Shown one piece after another: positions 6,452 to 13,227 of a stretch of DNA of 18,757 bases. The DNA comes from Planctomycetota bacterium (GTDB taxonomy: Bacteria > Planctomycetota > PUPC01 > DSUN01), in contig DAOOIT010000093.1 in the NCBI GenBank assembly GCA_035384565.1, positions 1 to 18,757 on the forward strand, given 5' to 3'. The position numbers and the translations under genes are program-made. The notes beneath the pieces were generated by a model. That model made no database searches. It was given only the letters and a program-made list of their open reading frames with translations, and had not been told where the DNA came from. Position 1 is the stretch's first letter; each line of letters starts with the position of its first letter.

Positions 6452-7183
6452 GTGGACGACCACGAGAAGACGGCCTCCGCCCGTTCCATCCTGATGCCCG
6501 CGTCGGCGCTGCGCGGGAAACGGTGGGACCCCGGCTACTGGCTGGCTGATAGGCCCACAGAGGCCGATGCGGCCGCGCTGCCGCGGGTCCCGCTGGGCTC
6601 CTTCATCGAGACCATCTGCTATGGTGCCATCCTCCCCGGGAGGCGCCCGGAACCGGTCCGCGATGGCGTGGCGATAGTGGGCCAGCGGGAGGTCAGGCCG
6701 ACGGGCGTCGTGCTGGATCGCGCCATCCGCGTCGCCGAGGGCTGCGCCTACGACCCATCGCGCTGCCGCCTGAGGCCGGGCGACGTCGTGCTCGCCCGCT
6801 CTGGCGTCGGCGCGCTCGGAAAGAAGCTGTTCACCGTCTTCCGCAACCCGGTGAGGGCGACCGTGAGCTGCTTTGTGGACTTGGTCCGCCTCCAGGGGAT
6901 CAGCCCTTTCTATGTGGTGACCTTTCTGCGGTCGAGGATGGGCTGGTCCCAGGTGGAGCGGCTGATGAGCGGCGTTGGGACGCCGAACCTCAGCTTCTCG
7001 CAGGTACGGTCGCTGCTGGTGCCTGTGCTGCCGGCCGCCGAACAGCAAGAGATCGAGGCGGCGTGGGCTGGGATCGGCCAGCTTCACGATGCCGGGCGGC
7101 TGGCGGAGGCGACTCGGGCGCTCGATAGCCTGGTGGCCGACCTCGAGACGCGCCTGGCCCGACGCGGCAGCCAGGCCGTGTAA
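6452..7183 (+). CDS. Orphan HsdS-like DNA-specificity protein, single target-recognition domain
   Basis: The 243-aa product matches one half of a type I restriction-modification S subunit. Its N-terminus has RWDPGYW and LGSFIETICYGA. The core has LRPGDVVLARSGVGALGK (about 107-124) and FLRSRMGWSQVERLMSGVGT, then NLSFSQVRSLLVPVLPAAEQQEIE. A predicted helix (about 205-240) corresponds to the conserved spacer helix. Complete S subunits are usually about 400 aa with two recognition domains. No methylase or restriction subunit occurs in the window. The GTG start has no Shine-Dalgarno and sits six bases after a -10 box, indicating leaderless translation. An ATG at 6494 is the alternative start but also lacks a ribosome-binding site. 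Possible roles are half-S dimerisation with a distant HsdM, a relic, or a non-restriction DNA-binding protein. Confidence 0.78.
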   Translation: MDDHEKTASARSILMPASALRGKRWDPGYWLADRPTEADAAALPRVPLGSFIETICYGAILPGRRPEPVRDGVAIVGQREVRPTGVVLDRAIRVAEGCAYDPSRCRLRPGDVVLARSGVGALGKKLFTVFRNPVRATVSCFVDLVRLQGISPFYVVTFLRSRMGWSQVERLMSGVGTPNLSFSQVRSLLVPVLPAAEQQEIEAAWAGIGQLHDAGRLAEATRALDSLVADLETRLARRGSQAV

Positions 7184-7197
7184 TTCCGCATTCGCAC

Positions 7198-7225
7198 TTG
7201 ACACGACTGCATGTCCCAGTATAAT
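7198..7225 (+). promoter_or_regulatory. Consensus sigma-70 promoter for the ABC ATPase gene
   Basis: TTGACA (7198-7203) and TATAAT (7220-7225) are both perfect hexamers, with a 16-nt spacer that is one shorter than optimal. The predicted start near 7232 leaves about 74 nt before the ATG at 7306. The site begins 15 bases after the stop of the HsdS-like gene. Confidence 0.8.
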
Positions 7226-7305
7226 CAAGCGTTACCCGCCATAGCTGCGCCTTGAGAGTGGCGCAGCGGGGCCTTCGAACCCATTGCGCGCGGATTGGGC
7301 AACCC

Positions 7306-8433
7306 ATGGCTGATGTGGTGATTGACCGAGTCGTCAAGGTCTACCCCGGCAACGTGCAGGCCGTGCGCAACGTTTCACTGCATATCAAGGACCTCGAGCT
7401 GATGGTGCTGGTCGGGCCGTCGGGCTGCGGAAAGTCTACCATGCTCCGCATGGTGGCCGGGCTCGAGGAGATCACGGAGGGCCAGATCTCGATCGGCGGC
7501 CGAGTGGTGAACGACGTGCCGCCCAAGGACCGCGACATCGCGATGGTGTTCCAGAACTACGCGCTGTACCCACACATGACGGTTTACGACAACATGGCCT
7601 TCGGGCTGAAGCTGCGCAAGTACCCGAAAGCCGATATCGAGCAGCGGGTGAACGAGGCGGCGCAGATCCTGGGCATCCAGGACCTCCTGCACCGCAAGCC
7701 CAAGGCTCTATCGGGCGGCCAGCGCCAACGCGTGGCGGTGGGACGCGCCATTGTGCGCAAGCCGTCGGTGTTCCTGTTCGACGAGCCGCTGTCGAACCTG
7801 GATGCGAAGCTGCGGGTGGAGATGCGGGCCGAGCTGAACAAGCTGCACCGGCGGCTCGAGACCACGATGATCTACGTGACGCACGACCAGGTGGAGGCCA
7901 TGACGCTGGGCGACCGCATCGCCGTGATGAAGGACGGCACGCTGCAGCAGGTGGCCCCGCCCCTCGAGATCTACGACCGGCCGGCCAATCAGTTCGTGGC
8001 CGGCTTCATCGGCACCCCGCCGATGAACTTCCTCAAGGGCACGCTGGCGGCCGAGAACGGCCGCCTGTGTTTCGACGAAGGCAGCGCGCGGCTCCAACTG
8101 CCCGAGCGCTTCGGCCCGGCCCTCGAGAAGCGGGTGGGCCAGCGGGTGGTGATGGGCATCCGGCCCGAGACCATCTCGGTCCGTCCCGGCGACGCCGAGG
8201 CCGCCGCGGGCCGCGCCCTGCGAGTCAAAGTGAACGTCGTCGAGCCGCTCGGCGACGAGATGCTGCTCTACCTCTCCACCTCGAAGCACGACCTGATTGC
8301 CAAGGTCGACTCGCACCAGAGGGCCGAGGTGGGACAGGAGATGGCGATTGCTCTCGATGTGGCTCGCAGCCACGTGTTCGACCCGGACACGGGGGTCAAC
8401 CTGACGGCGACGCACCCCACGGCCAGTGCCTGA
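7306..8433 (+). CDS. CUT1-family sugar ABC transporter ATPase (MalK/UgpC/MsmX-like)
   Basis: The 375-aa cytoplasmic ATPase powers import of oligosaccharides or glycerol-phosphate-type substrates. Walker A GPSGCGKST is at 37-45 and the Q-loop Gln at 83, followed by YALYPHMTVYDNMAFGLKLR. The signature LSGGQRQRVAVGRA starts at 135. Walker B FLFDE with DEPLSNLDAKLR is near 156-170, and the H-loop is in YVTHDQVEAM (His193). The segment PLEIYDRPANQFVAGFIGTPPMN leads into a C-terminal TOBE-type regulatory domain (about 235-370), the hallmark of the MalK/UgpC subfamily. The ATG at 7306 is favoured by homology, although its ribosome-binding site is weak. No permease or binding protein is adjacent. It may be a shared ATPase serving several importers, as known for MsmX/MsmK; substrate is not predictable. 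Confidence 0.94.
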   Translation: MADVVIDRVVKVYPGNVQAVRNVSLHIKDLELMVLVGPSGCGKSTMLRMVAGLEEITEGQISIGGRVVNDVPPKDRDIAMVFQNYALYPHMTVYDNMAFGLKLRKYPKADIEQRVNEAAQILGIQDLLHRKPKALSGGQRQRVAVGRAIVRKPSVFLFDEPLSNLDAKLRVEMRAELNKLHRRLETTMIYVTHDQVEAMTLGDRIAVMKDGTLQQVAPPLEIYDRPANQFVAGFIGTPPMNFLKGTLAAENGRLCFDEGSARLQLPERFGPALEKRVGQRVVMGIRPETISVRPGDAEAAAGRALRVKVNVVEPLGDEMLLYLSTSKHDLIAKVDSHQRAEVGQEMAIALDVARSHVFDPDTGVNLTATHPTASA

Positions 8434-8439
8434 GTGCCG

Positions 8440-8459
8440 CCGGGCCGGCCGGCGCCCGG
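8440..8459 (+). other. GC-rich hairpin after the ABC ATPase stop
   Basis: CCGGGC (8440-8445) and GCCCGG (8454-8459) pair around the self-complementary loop CGGCCGGC. It stands 13 nt before the intrinsic terminator. It could act as a pause hairpin or simply stabilise the 3' end. Confidence 0.35.
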
Positions 8460-8472
8460 GGCGGGTTGGTCG

Positions 8473-8503
8473 AGAGTGGGATCGTCTCCCACTCTTTTTC
8501 TTA
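8473..8503 (+). terminator. Intrinsic terminator or attenuator upstream of nusA
   Basis: AGAGTGGGA (8473-8481) and TCCCACTCT (8487-8495) form a perfect 9-bp stem with a 5-nt loop. TTTTTCTT follows immediately. This is the only canonical Rho-independent terminator I found in the window. It ends about 60 nt before the nusA start codon. Confidence 0.9.
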
Positions 8504-8545
8504 GGGGGCTGATTCGGTGGCAGAGGGCATGTTCCTTCGGGGCAC

Positions 8546-8559
8546 CCACTGAGGAGTGG
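8546..8559 (+). promoter_or_regulatory. Small hairpin over the nusA Shine-Dalgarno
   Basis: CCACT (8546-8550) and AGTGG (8555-8559) pair around GAGG, so the GAGGAG ribosome-binding site (8551-8556) lies in the loop and the start of the 3' arm. The TTG start at 8563 follows four bases later. The fold could limit nusA translation, but the stem is only five pairs. Confidence 0.3.
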
Positions 8560-8562
8560 CTT

Positions 8563-9981
8563 TTGAACGGCGATCTGTTGCGATTGGTGGACAGCATTCA
8601 CCGCGACAAGGATATTGACAAGGAGATCATCTTCGACGCGCTCGAAGACGCCCTCCTGTCGGCGGTGCGGAAATACTACGGCCCGAAGTCGGACATCGCC
8701 GTCTTCGTGGACCGCGAGTCCGGGCAGATCGAGGCGTACGACGGGAACCAGCCGATCGACGCGCTCGACATCGGCCGCATCGCGGCCCAGACGGCGAAGC
8801 AGGTGATCATCCAGAAGATCCGGGACGCGGAGCAGGAAGCCATCTTCCGCGACTATGAGAGCCGCGTGAAGCAGATCGTCAGCGGCACAATCCAGCGGGT
8901 CGAGGGCAGCCGCATCATCATCAACCTCGGCCGCACCGAAGGCATCCTGCCGCGCAGCGAACAGGTGAGCGAGGAGAACTACCGCATCGGCGACCGCATC
9001 CGCTGCTACCTCAAGGAGGTGCGCCGCGAGGGGAGCCGCGTGCGCATCGTGCTCTCGCGGAGCCACGAGGACTTCATCCGCCGCCTCTTCGAGCTGGAGG
9101 TGCCCGAGATCGGCGAGCGCGTGATCGAAATCATGGCCATCGCGCGCGAACCCGGCTACCGCACCAAGGTGGCCGTGGCCAGCGCCGACATCAAAGTGGA
9201 CTGCGTGGGCGCCTGCGTGGGCGTGCGCGGCTCGCGCATCAAGAACATCGTCTCCGAACTCAACGACGAGAAGATTGACATCGTGCGCTGGAGCGACTCG
9301 CGCGACGTCTTCATCGCCAACGCCCTGAAGCCCGCCGAGGTGAAGGACGTGGTGGTGATCAACGAGCTGAACCGCGCCCGCGTGGTGGTGCCGGAGGAGG
9401 AGCTGTCGCTCGCCATCGGCAAGCGCGGCCGCAACGTGCGCCTGGCGGCGAAGCTGTGCAACTGCGACATTGACGTGCTCAGCGAGGCCGAGTGCGAGCG
9501 CGAGCAGCAGGAGCTGGCGGCGGCCCTCGACGGCCTCGAGGGGCTGCCCGACCGCTTCCCGCAGCGGCTCTTCCAGATGGGCTACTCGGTGGAGGACATC
9601 GCCGAGGGCGCCAGCGCCTGGCGCGAGCGGTTCGACATTGCCGAGGGGCCCGCCAGCCAGATCTTCGCCCGCTGCCGGATCGCCGCCGAACAGATCGCCG
9701 CCGCGCGTGCCGCGGCCGCCGCCGCCTCTGCCGCGGAGGCCGCCGAGGCGGCCGCTGCTGCCGCCGAGGAGCCGCCCGGCACCGACGAGGCTGCCGAGGC
9801 CGGGACGCCCGGGGCAGAGGACGGCCAGGAAGAACCGCCCGCCGGCTCGGCCGGCGGAGAGGATGTCCAGGAGCCCGCTGAGGCCCCAGCTCAGGGTGGC
9901 GAGGGCCCCGAAGCGCCCGAAGAGGACCGACAACCGTTGGCCGACCCCCCAGCGCCCTCCGATGACGGCGCCGGGAGCTAG
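8563..9981 (+). CDS. nusA: Transcription termination/antitermination factor NusA
   Basis: The 472-aa RNA-polymerase-associated factor modulates pausing, intrinsic termination and antitermination. The start is a TTG (read MNGDLLRLVDSIHRDK) with GAGGAG six bases upstream. The N-terminal polymerase-binding domain spans about 1-105. An S1 domain (about 106-170) contains SGTIQRVEGSRIIINLG and GILPRSEQ. Two KH domains follow: EPGYRTKVAVAS with CVGVRGSRIKNIVSEL, then VVPEEELSLAIGKRGRNVRLAAKL with GKRG at about 286-289. A helical region (about 320-365) precedes an unusual tail of about 100 residues rich in Ala, Glu, Pro and Gly. The tail replaces the E. coli acidic repeats and looks disordered. It heads the nusA-infB-DUF503-rbfA cluster, but rimP, usually upstream, is missing here. 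Confidence 0.97.
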   Translation: MNGDLLRLVDSIHRDKDIDKEIIFDALEDALLSAVRKYYGPKSDIAVFVDRESGQIEAYDGNQPIDALDIGRIAAQTAKQVIIQKIRDAEQEAIFRDYESRVKQIVSGTIQRVEGSRIIINLGRTEGILPRSEQVSEENYRIGDRIRCYLKEVRREGSRVRIVLSRSHEDFIRRLFELEVPEIGERVIEIMAIAREPGYRTKVAVASADIKVDCVGACVGVRGSRIKNIVSELNDEKIDIVRWSDSRDVFIANALKPAEVKDVVVINELNRARVVVPEEELSLAIGKRGRNVRLAAKLCNCDIDVLSEAECEREQQELAAALDGLEGLPDRFPQRLFQMGYSVEDIAEGASAWRERFDIAEGPASQIFARCRIAAEQIAAARAAAAAASAAEAAEAAAAAAEEPPGTDEAAEAGTPGAEDGQEEPPAGSAGGEDVQEPAEAPAQGGEGPEAPEEDRQPLADPPAPSDDGAGS

Positions 9982-9990
9982 GCGAACGAA

Positions 9991-10010
9991 GTGGGCGGCG
10001 CCCCGCCCAC
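9991..10010 (+). other. Intercistronic nusA-infB hairpin
   Basis: GTGGGCGG (9991-9998) and CCGCCCAC (10003-10010) form a perfect 8-bp, very GC-rich stem with the 4-nt loop CGCC. It occupies most of the 44-nt gap and ends four bases before the infB AGGAGG. There is no T-run, so it is not a canonical terminator. It could affect infB translation or mark an mRNA processing point. Confidence 0.5.
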
Positions 10011-10025
10011 CCTAGGAGGCGAAGC

Positions 10026-12338
10026 TTGCGTATCCGCTTGTATCAACTGGCCAAGGAACTCGGGGTCGAAAACAAGGACCTCGTGGCCAAGTGCCAGGAG
10101 ATGGGCATCGAGGTCAAGTCGCACTCGAGCACGGTGGACGACCCTCAGGCGGCTAGCTTGCGTGCGGCATATGGAAGGAGCGCGACGGCGGTTGCTCCCC
10201 CACCTGCCCCCGCGCCCGCGGCGCCCGCCGCCGCGCCGCCCCAGCCAAAGCCGCCCAGCCCGCCCGCGGCGCCAGAGGCCCCGCCGCGGCCGAAGGCGCC
10301 CCCCAAGCCCCTGGTGCCCGAGGAGGACGAGCCGGCCCCTGCGGGCAAGGAGAAGATCCGCAAGCGTGCCCCCGTGCGCGAGGGGGCCGAAATCCTGCGC
10401 CGCATCGAGCTGCCGAAGTACGAGTCCACGGTGCGCGAGTACGGGCCGCACGTTCGCGTGAAGGAGCGGCGCGAGCCCGGCGCCGCTCCCCCGCCCCGAC
10501 GGCGCTCCAGGCGGTTCGGGCGCGAGGGGCGACGCGGCGGCTTCATCGGCCGAGCGGCTCCGCAGATCGCCGCGCGCCCCACCAAGGTGGTCACCGACTT
10601 CCCCGTCACGGTGCGCTCGCTCTCGCAGAGCTCCGGCATCAAGGCGAACGAACTGATGGCCGCGCTCATGCAGAGCGGAGCCATGGTCAGCCTGAACCAG
10701 CCGCTGGGCGATGACGTGGTGGCGATGCTCGGCGCCACGCTGGGCATCGAGATCGAGGTGCGCCGCGGACGGGACCTTGAGGGCGAGCTGGCCGAGGCCC
10801 AGTCGGCTCCCGACCGGCCCGAGGACCTCGTGGCGCGGCCCCCCGTGGTCGCCTTCCTCGGCCACGTGGACCACGGGAAGACCTCTCTGCTCGATGCGAT
10901 CCGCAAGACGCACGTGGCGGCGAGCGAGTTCGGCGGCATCACCCAGCACATCGGCGCGTACACGGTGGAGCAGGGCGGTCGCATGGTGACCTTCCTCGAC
11001 ACGCCCGGCCACCGGGCCTTCACGGCCATGCGTGCGCGGGGCGCGCAGGTGACCGACATTGTCGTGCTCGTGGTGGCGGCCGACGACGGAGTGATGCCCC
11101 AGACCGAGGAGGCCATCAACCATGCGCGGGCCGCCAACGTGCCCATTGTAGTGGCGATGAACAAGATTGACCTGCCGTCGGCCAACCCGCAGCGCGTGAT
11201 GGAGGGCCTCAGCAAGCGGGACCTTCTGCCGGTGCAGTGGGGCGGCAAGGTCGAGGTCGTGCCGGTCTCGGCCGTCACCGGCCAGGGGATTGACGATCTG
11301 ATCGAAACGCTGGCGCTCCAGGCGGAAATCCTGGAACTCAAGGCCAACCCCAAGAAGCCGGCCCGCGGCGTGGTGCTCGAGGCGCGGCTCTCCGAGGGGC
11401 GCGGGGCGGTGGCCACCGTGCTCGTGCGCGATGGCACCCTGCATCAGGGCGACGTGGTGTTGTGCGGGCAGGCCTATGGGCGCGCACGCAGCCTGCGCGA
11501 CCACCTCGGGCGCACCCTCACCGAGGCCGGGCCGTCCATGCCCGTCGAAGTGTCAGGCCTGTCGGCTGTGCCGGCGGCCGGCGACACGGTGTCGGTGCTG
11601 GCCGACTACGACACGGCGCGCCAGATCGCGGAGGAGCGCCAGCGGCGGGCGCGCGAGGCCAGCTTCGCCGAGCGCCAGCACGTGACGCTGGAGAACCTCT
11701 TCGCCACGCTGGCCGAGACGGGGCCGAAGGAGTTGCGCGTGATCCTGAAGGCCGACGTGCACGGCAGCGTGGAGGTGATCCGCAAGGCCCTCAGCGAGGT
11801 GTCCACCTCCGAGGTGGCCGTGAACCTGCTCCACGCGGCCGTGGGCGGGATCAACGACAGCGACGTGCTGCTGGCCGACGCGTCGGACGCCGTGATCATC
11901 GGCTTCAACGTCGTGCCCGAGCCGTCGGCCCGCGCCCTGGCCGAGCAGACCGACGTCGAGATCCGCCTCTACAACATCATTTACAACCTCACCGACGACA
12001 TGAAGGCCGCCCTCGAGCGGCGGCTCGAGCCCGAGCGTCGCGAGGTCGTGCTCGGCCACGCCGCCGTCCGCAAGGTCTTCCGCGTCTCGAAGGCGGGGAA
12101 CATCGCCGGCTGCTACGTCACCGACGGGCGTGTGCCGCGCAATGCCCTGGTGCGCCTGACGCGGAACAGCATCGTGGTCTACGAGGGCAAGATCGCCTCC
12201 CTGCGGCACCTCAAGGACGACATCCGCGAGGCCGCCAACGGCACCGAATGCGGCATCCGCATCGTGGACTACGACGACGTGAAGGAAGGCGACGTCATCG
12301 AGGCCTACGAGATTCAGGAAATCAAGCGCAAGCTCTAG
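10026..12338 (+). CDS. infB: Translation initiation factor IF-2
   Basis: The 770-aa GTPase brings initiator tRNA to the 30S subunit and promotes 50S joining. The start is a TTG with AGGAGG (10014-10019) six bases upstream. The IF2 N-terminal module (MRIRLYQLAKELGVENKDL) spans about 1-50. A Pro/Ala-rich linker (about 57-105) and a basic Arg/Gly-rich stretch (about 145-180) follow, then a second IF2_N-like segment. The G domain has G1 GHVDHGKT (279-286), G2 FGGITQHIGAY, G3 DTPGH, G4 NKID and G5 SAVTG. It is followed by domain II, the Ala/Glu-rich helical segment, domain III (ELRVILKADVHGSVEVI) and the initiator-tRNA-binding C-terminus ending IQEIKRKL. All catalytic motifs are intact. The gap to nusA is 44 nt, so the genes are likely co-transcribed; ylxR/ylxQ, often between them, are absent. 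Confidence 0.98.
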   Translation: MRIRLYQLAKELGVENKDLVAKCQEMGIEVKSHSSTVDDPQAASLRAAYGRSATAVAPPPAPAPAAPAAAPPQPKPPSPPAAPEAPPRPKAPPKPLVPEEDEPAPAGKEKIRKRAPVREGAEILRRIELPKYESTVREYGPHVRVKERREPGAAPPPRRRSRRFGREGRRGGFIGRAAPQIAARPTKVVTDFPVTVRSLSQSSGIKANELMAALMQSGAMVSLNQPLGDDVVAMLGATLGIEIEVRRGRDLEGELAEAQSAPDRPEDLVARPPVVAFLGHVDHGKTSLLDAIRKTHVAASEFGGITQHIGAYTVEQGGRMVTFLDTPGHRAFTAMRARGAQVTDIVVLVVAADDGVMPQTEEAINHARAANVPIVVAMNKIDLPSANPQRVMEGLSKRDLLPVQWGGKVEVVPVSAVTGQGIDDLIETLALQAEILELKANPKKPARGVVLEARLSEGRGAVATVLVRDGTLHQGDVVLCGQAYGRARSLRDHLGRTLTEAGPSMPVEVSGLSAVPAAGDTVSVLADYDTARQIAEERQRRAREASFAERQHVTLENLFATLAETGPKELRVILKADVHGSVEVIRKALSEVSTSEVAVNLLHAAVGGINDSDVLLADASDAVIIGFNVVPEPSARALAEQTDVEIRLYNIIYNLTDDMKAALERRLEPERREVVLGHAAVRKVFRVSKAGNIAGCYVTDGRVPRNALVRLTRNSIVVYEGKIASLRHLKDDIREAANGTECGIRIVDYDDVKEGDVIEAYEIQEIKRKL

Positions 12339-12407
12339 GCGGCCCCGGTTGCCGCCTGTCGCGCCACTGACCTCTGCCGCATGGCTTCCCTGGGGCGGGC
12401 ATCTCCC

Positions 12408-12689
12408 ATGACCGTAGGCACGCTGACCGTGAAACTGATGATCCGCGATGCCTTGTCGCTCAAGGACAAGCGACGCGTGCTCAAGAGCCTCAAGGACGTC
12501 ATCCGGAACCGCCACAACGTTTCGATCGCCGAGGTGGGCGCGCAGGAGAATCGCCAGCAGGCTGTGCTGGGCGTGGCCATGGTGGGCACGGACGCGCAGT
12601 ACGTGGATGGCGGGCTCGCCAAGGTGATGGACCTGATCCGGACCCACCCGGTCGCGGAACTGCTGGACTACGAGGTGGAGATCTACTGA
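12408..12689 (+). CDS. DUF503 family protein (YlxP-like)
   Basis: The 93-aa cytoplasmic protein has the DUF503 signature ALSLKDKRRVLKSLKDVIRN, then HNVSIAEVGAQ and a C-terminal EVEIY. The family is commonly found between infB and rbfA. YlxP of Bacillus has been linked to ribosome maturation, but its activity is not well defined. The ATG at 12408 was chosen because the family normally begins MxVGxLxxxLxI. The in-frame ATG at 12381 would add nine atypical residues and has no better ribosome-binding site. The gene starts 69 nt after infB. Its TGA overlaps the rbfA ATG by one base, which suggests translational coupling. Confidence 0.9.
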   Translation: MTVGTLTVKLMIRDALSLKDKRRVLKSLKDVIRNRHNVSIAEVGAQENRQQAVLGVAMVGTDAQYVDGGLAKVMDLIRTHPVAELLDYEVEIY

Positions 12690-13150
12690 TGTCGAGCCGG
12701 CGAGCAGCGCGCGTGGCCGAGCGCATCCGGGAGGATGCCAGCCTCCTCCTGCTGCAAGAGCTTCGCGACCCCCGGCTCGCCTTCGTGACGATCACGAGGG
12801 CCGAGATCTCCGACGACCTTCGCCATGCGACGATCTACTACTCGGTGCTGGGCTCGGAGGGCAAGCGGCGGGCCGCCGAGCGCGGCCTCGCCAGCGCCCG
12901 CGGCCTGGTCCGCTCGCGGGTGGCCAAGGGCCTCATGCTGCGTGAGGCGCCCGAGATTCAGTTTACCTTCGACCCCTCCATCGAGAAGGCCGTCGAGATC
13001 TCGAGGCTCATCGATCAAGTGTCTGCCGAACTGCGCGAGCGGCATCCCACGAGCACGCCCGCTGCGGCAGCGGGCCGCGCCGACACCGCCGAGGCCGAGG
13101 ATGCGGGGGAAGGGGGCGATGAGGCGGCCCCGTTCGGCGAGGACGAGTAG
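12689..13150 (+). CDS. rbfA: Ribosome-binding factor A
   Basis: The 153-aa protein has a KH-like fold and binds the 30S subunit during maturation of the 16S rRNA 5' region and cold adaptation. Family motifs are RVAERIREDASLLLLQELRD, then DPRLAFVTITRAEISDDLRH, YYSVLG and APEIQFTFDPSIEKAVEISR. The core ends near residue 118. A tail of about 35 residues rich in Ala, Glu and Asp is extra compared with E. coli RbfA (133 aa). The ATG overlaps the DUF503 stop by one base, and a GGAG inside that gene serves as ribosome-binding site. truB, which often follows, is not present. Confidence 0.93.
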   Translation: MSSRRAARVAERIREDASLLLLQELRDPRLAFVTITRAEISDDLRHATIYYSVLGSEGKRRAAERGLASARGLVRSRVAKGLMLREAPEIQFTFDPSIEKAVEISRLIDQVSAELRERHPTSTPAAAAGRADTAEAEDAGEGGDEAAPFGEDE

Positions 13151-13227
13151 GCGGCCCGGACCTCCCGCCAGCGGCATCGCGGGCCACCCGGCGTTCCTGT
13201 CCCCGAGGGCATCTGGAATCCCTGCCT

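Noticed and set aside
8434..8562. Extended NusA N-terminus from an upstream start at 8434
   Set aside because: The extra 43 residues would span the terminator and do not resemble NusA. The TTG at 8563 has a Shine-Dalgarno and the family's usual N-terminus.
7708..12647. Long minus-strand frames opposite the ABC ATPase, nusA and infB
   Set aside because: The translations are His/Arg/Gly/Val-rich repeats with no domain. The plus-strand genes are unmistakable.
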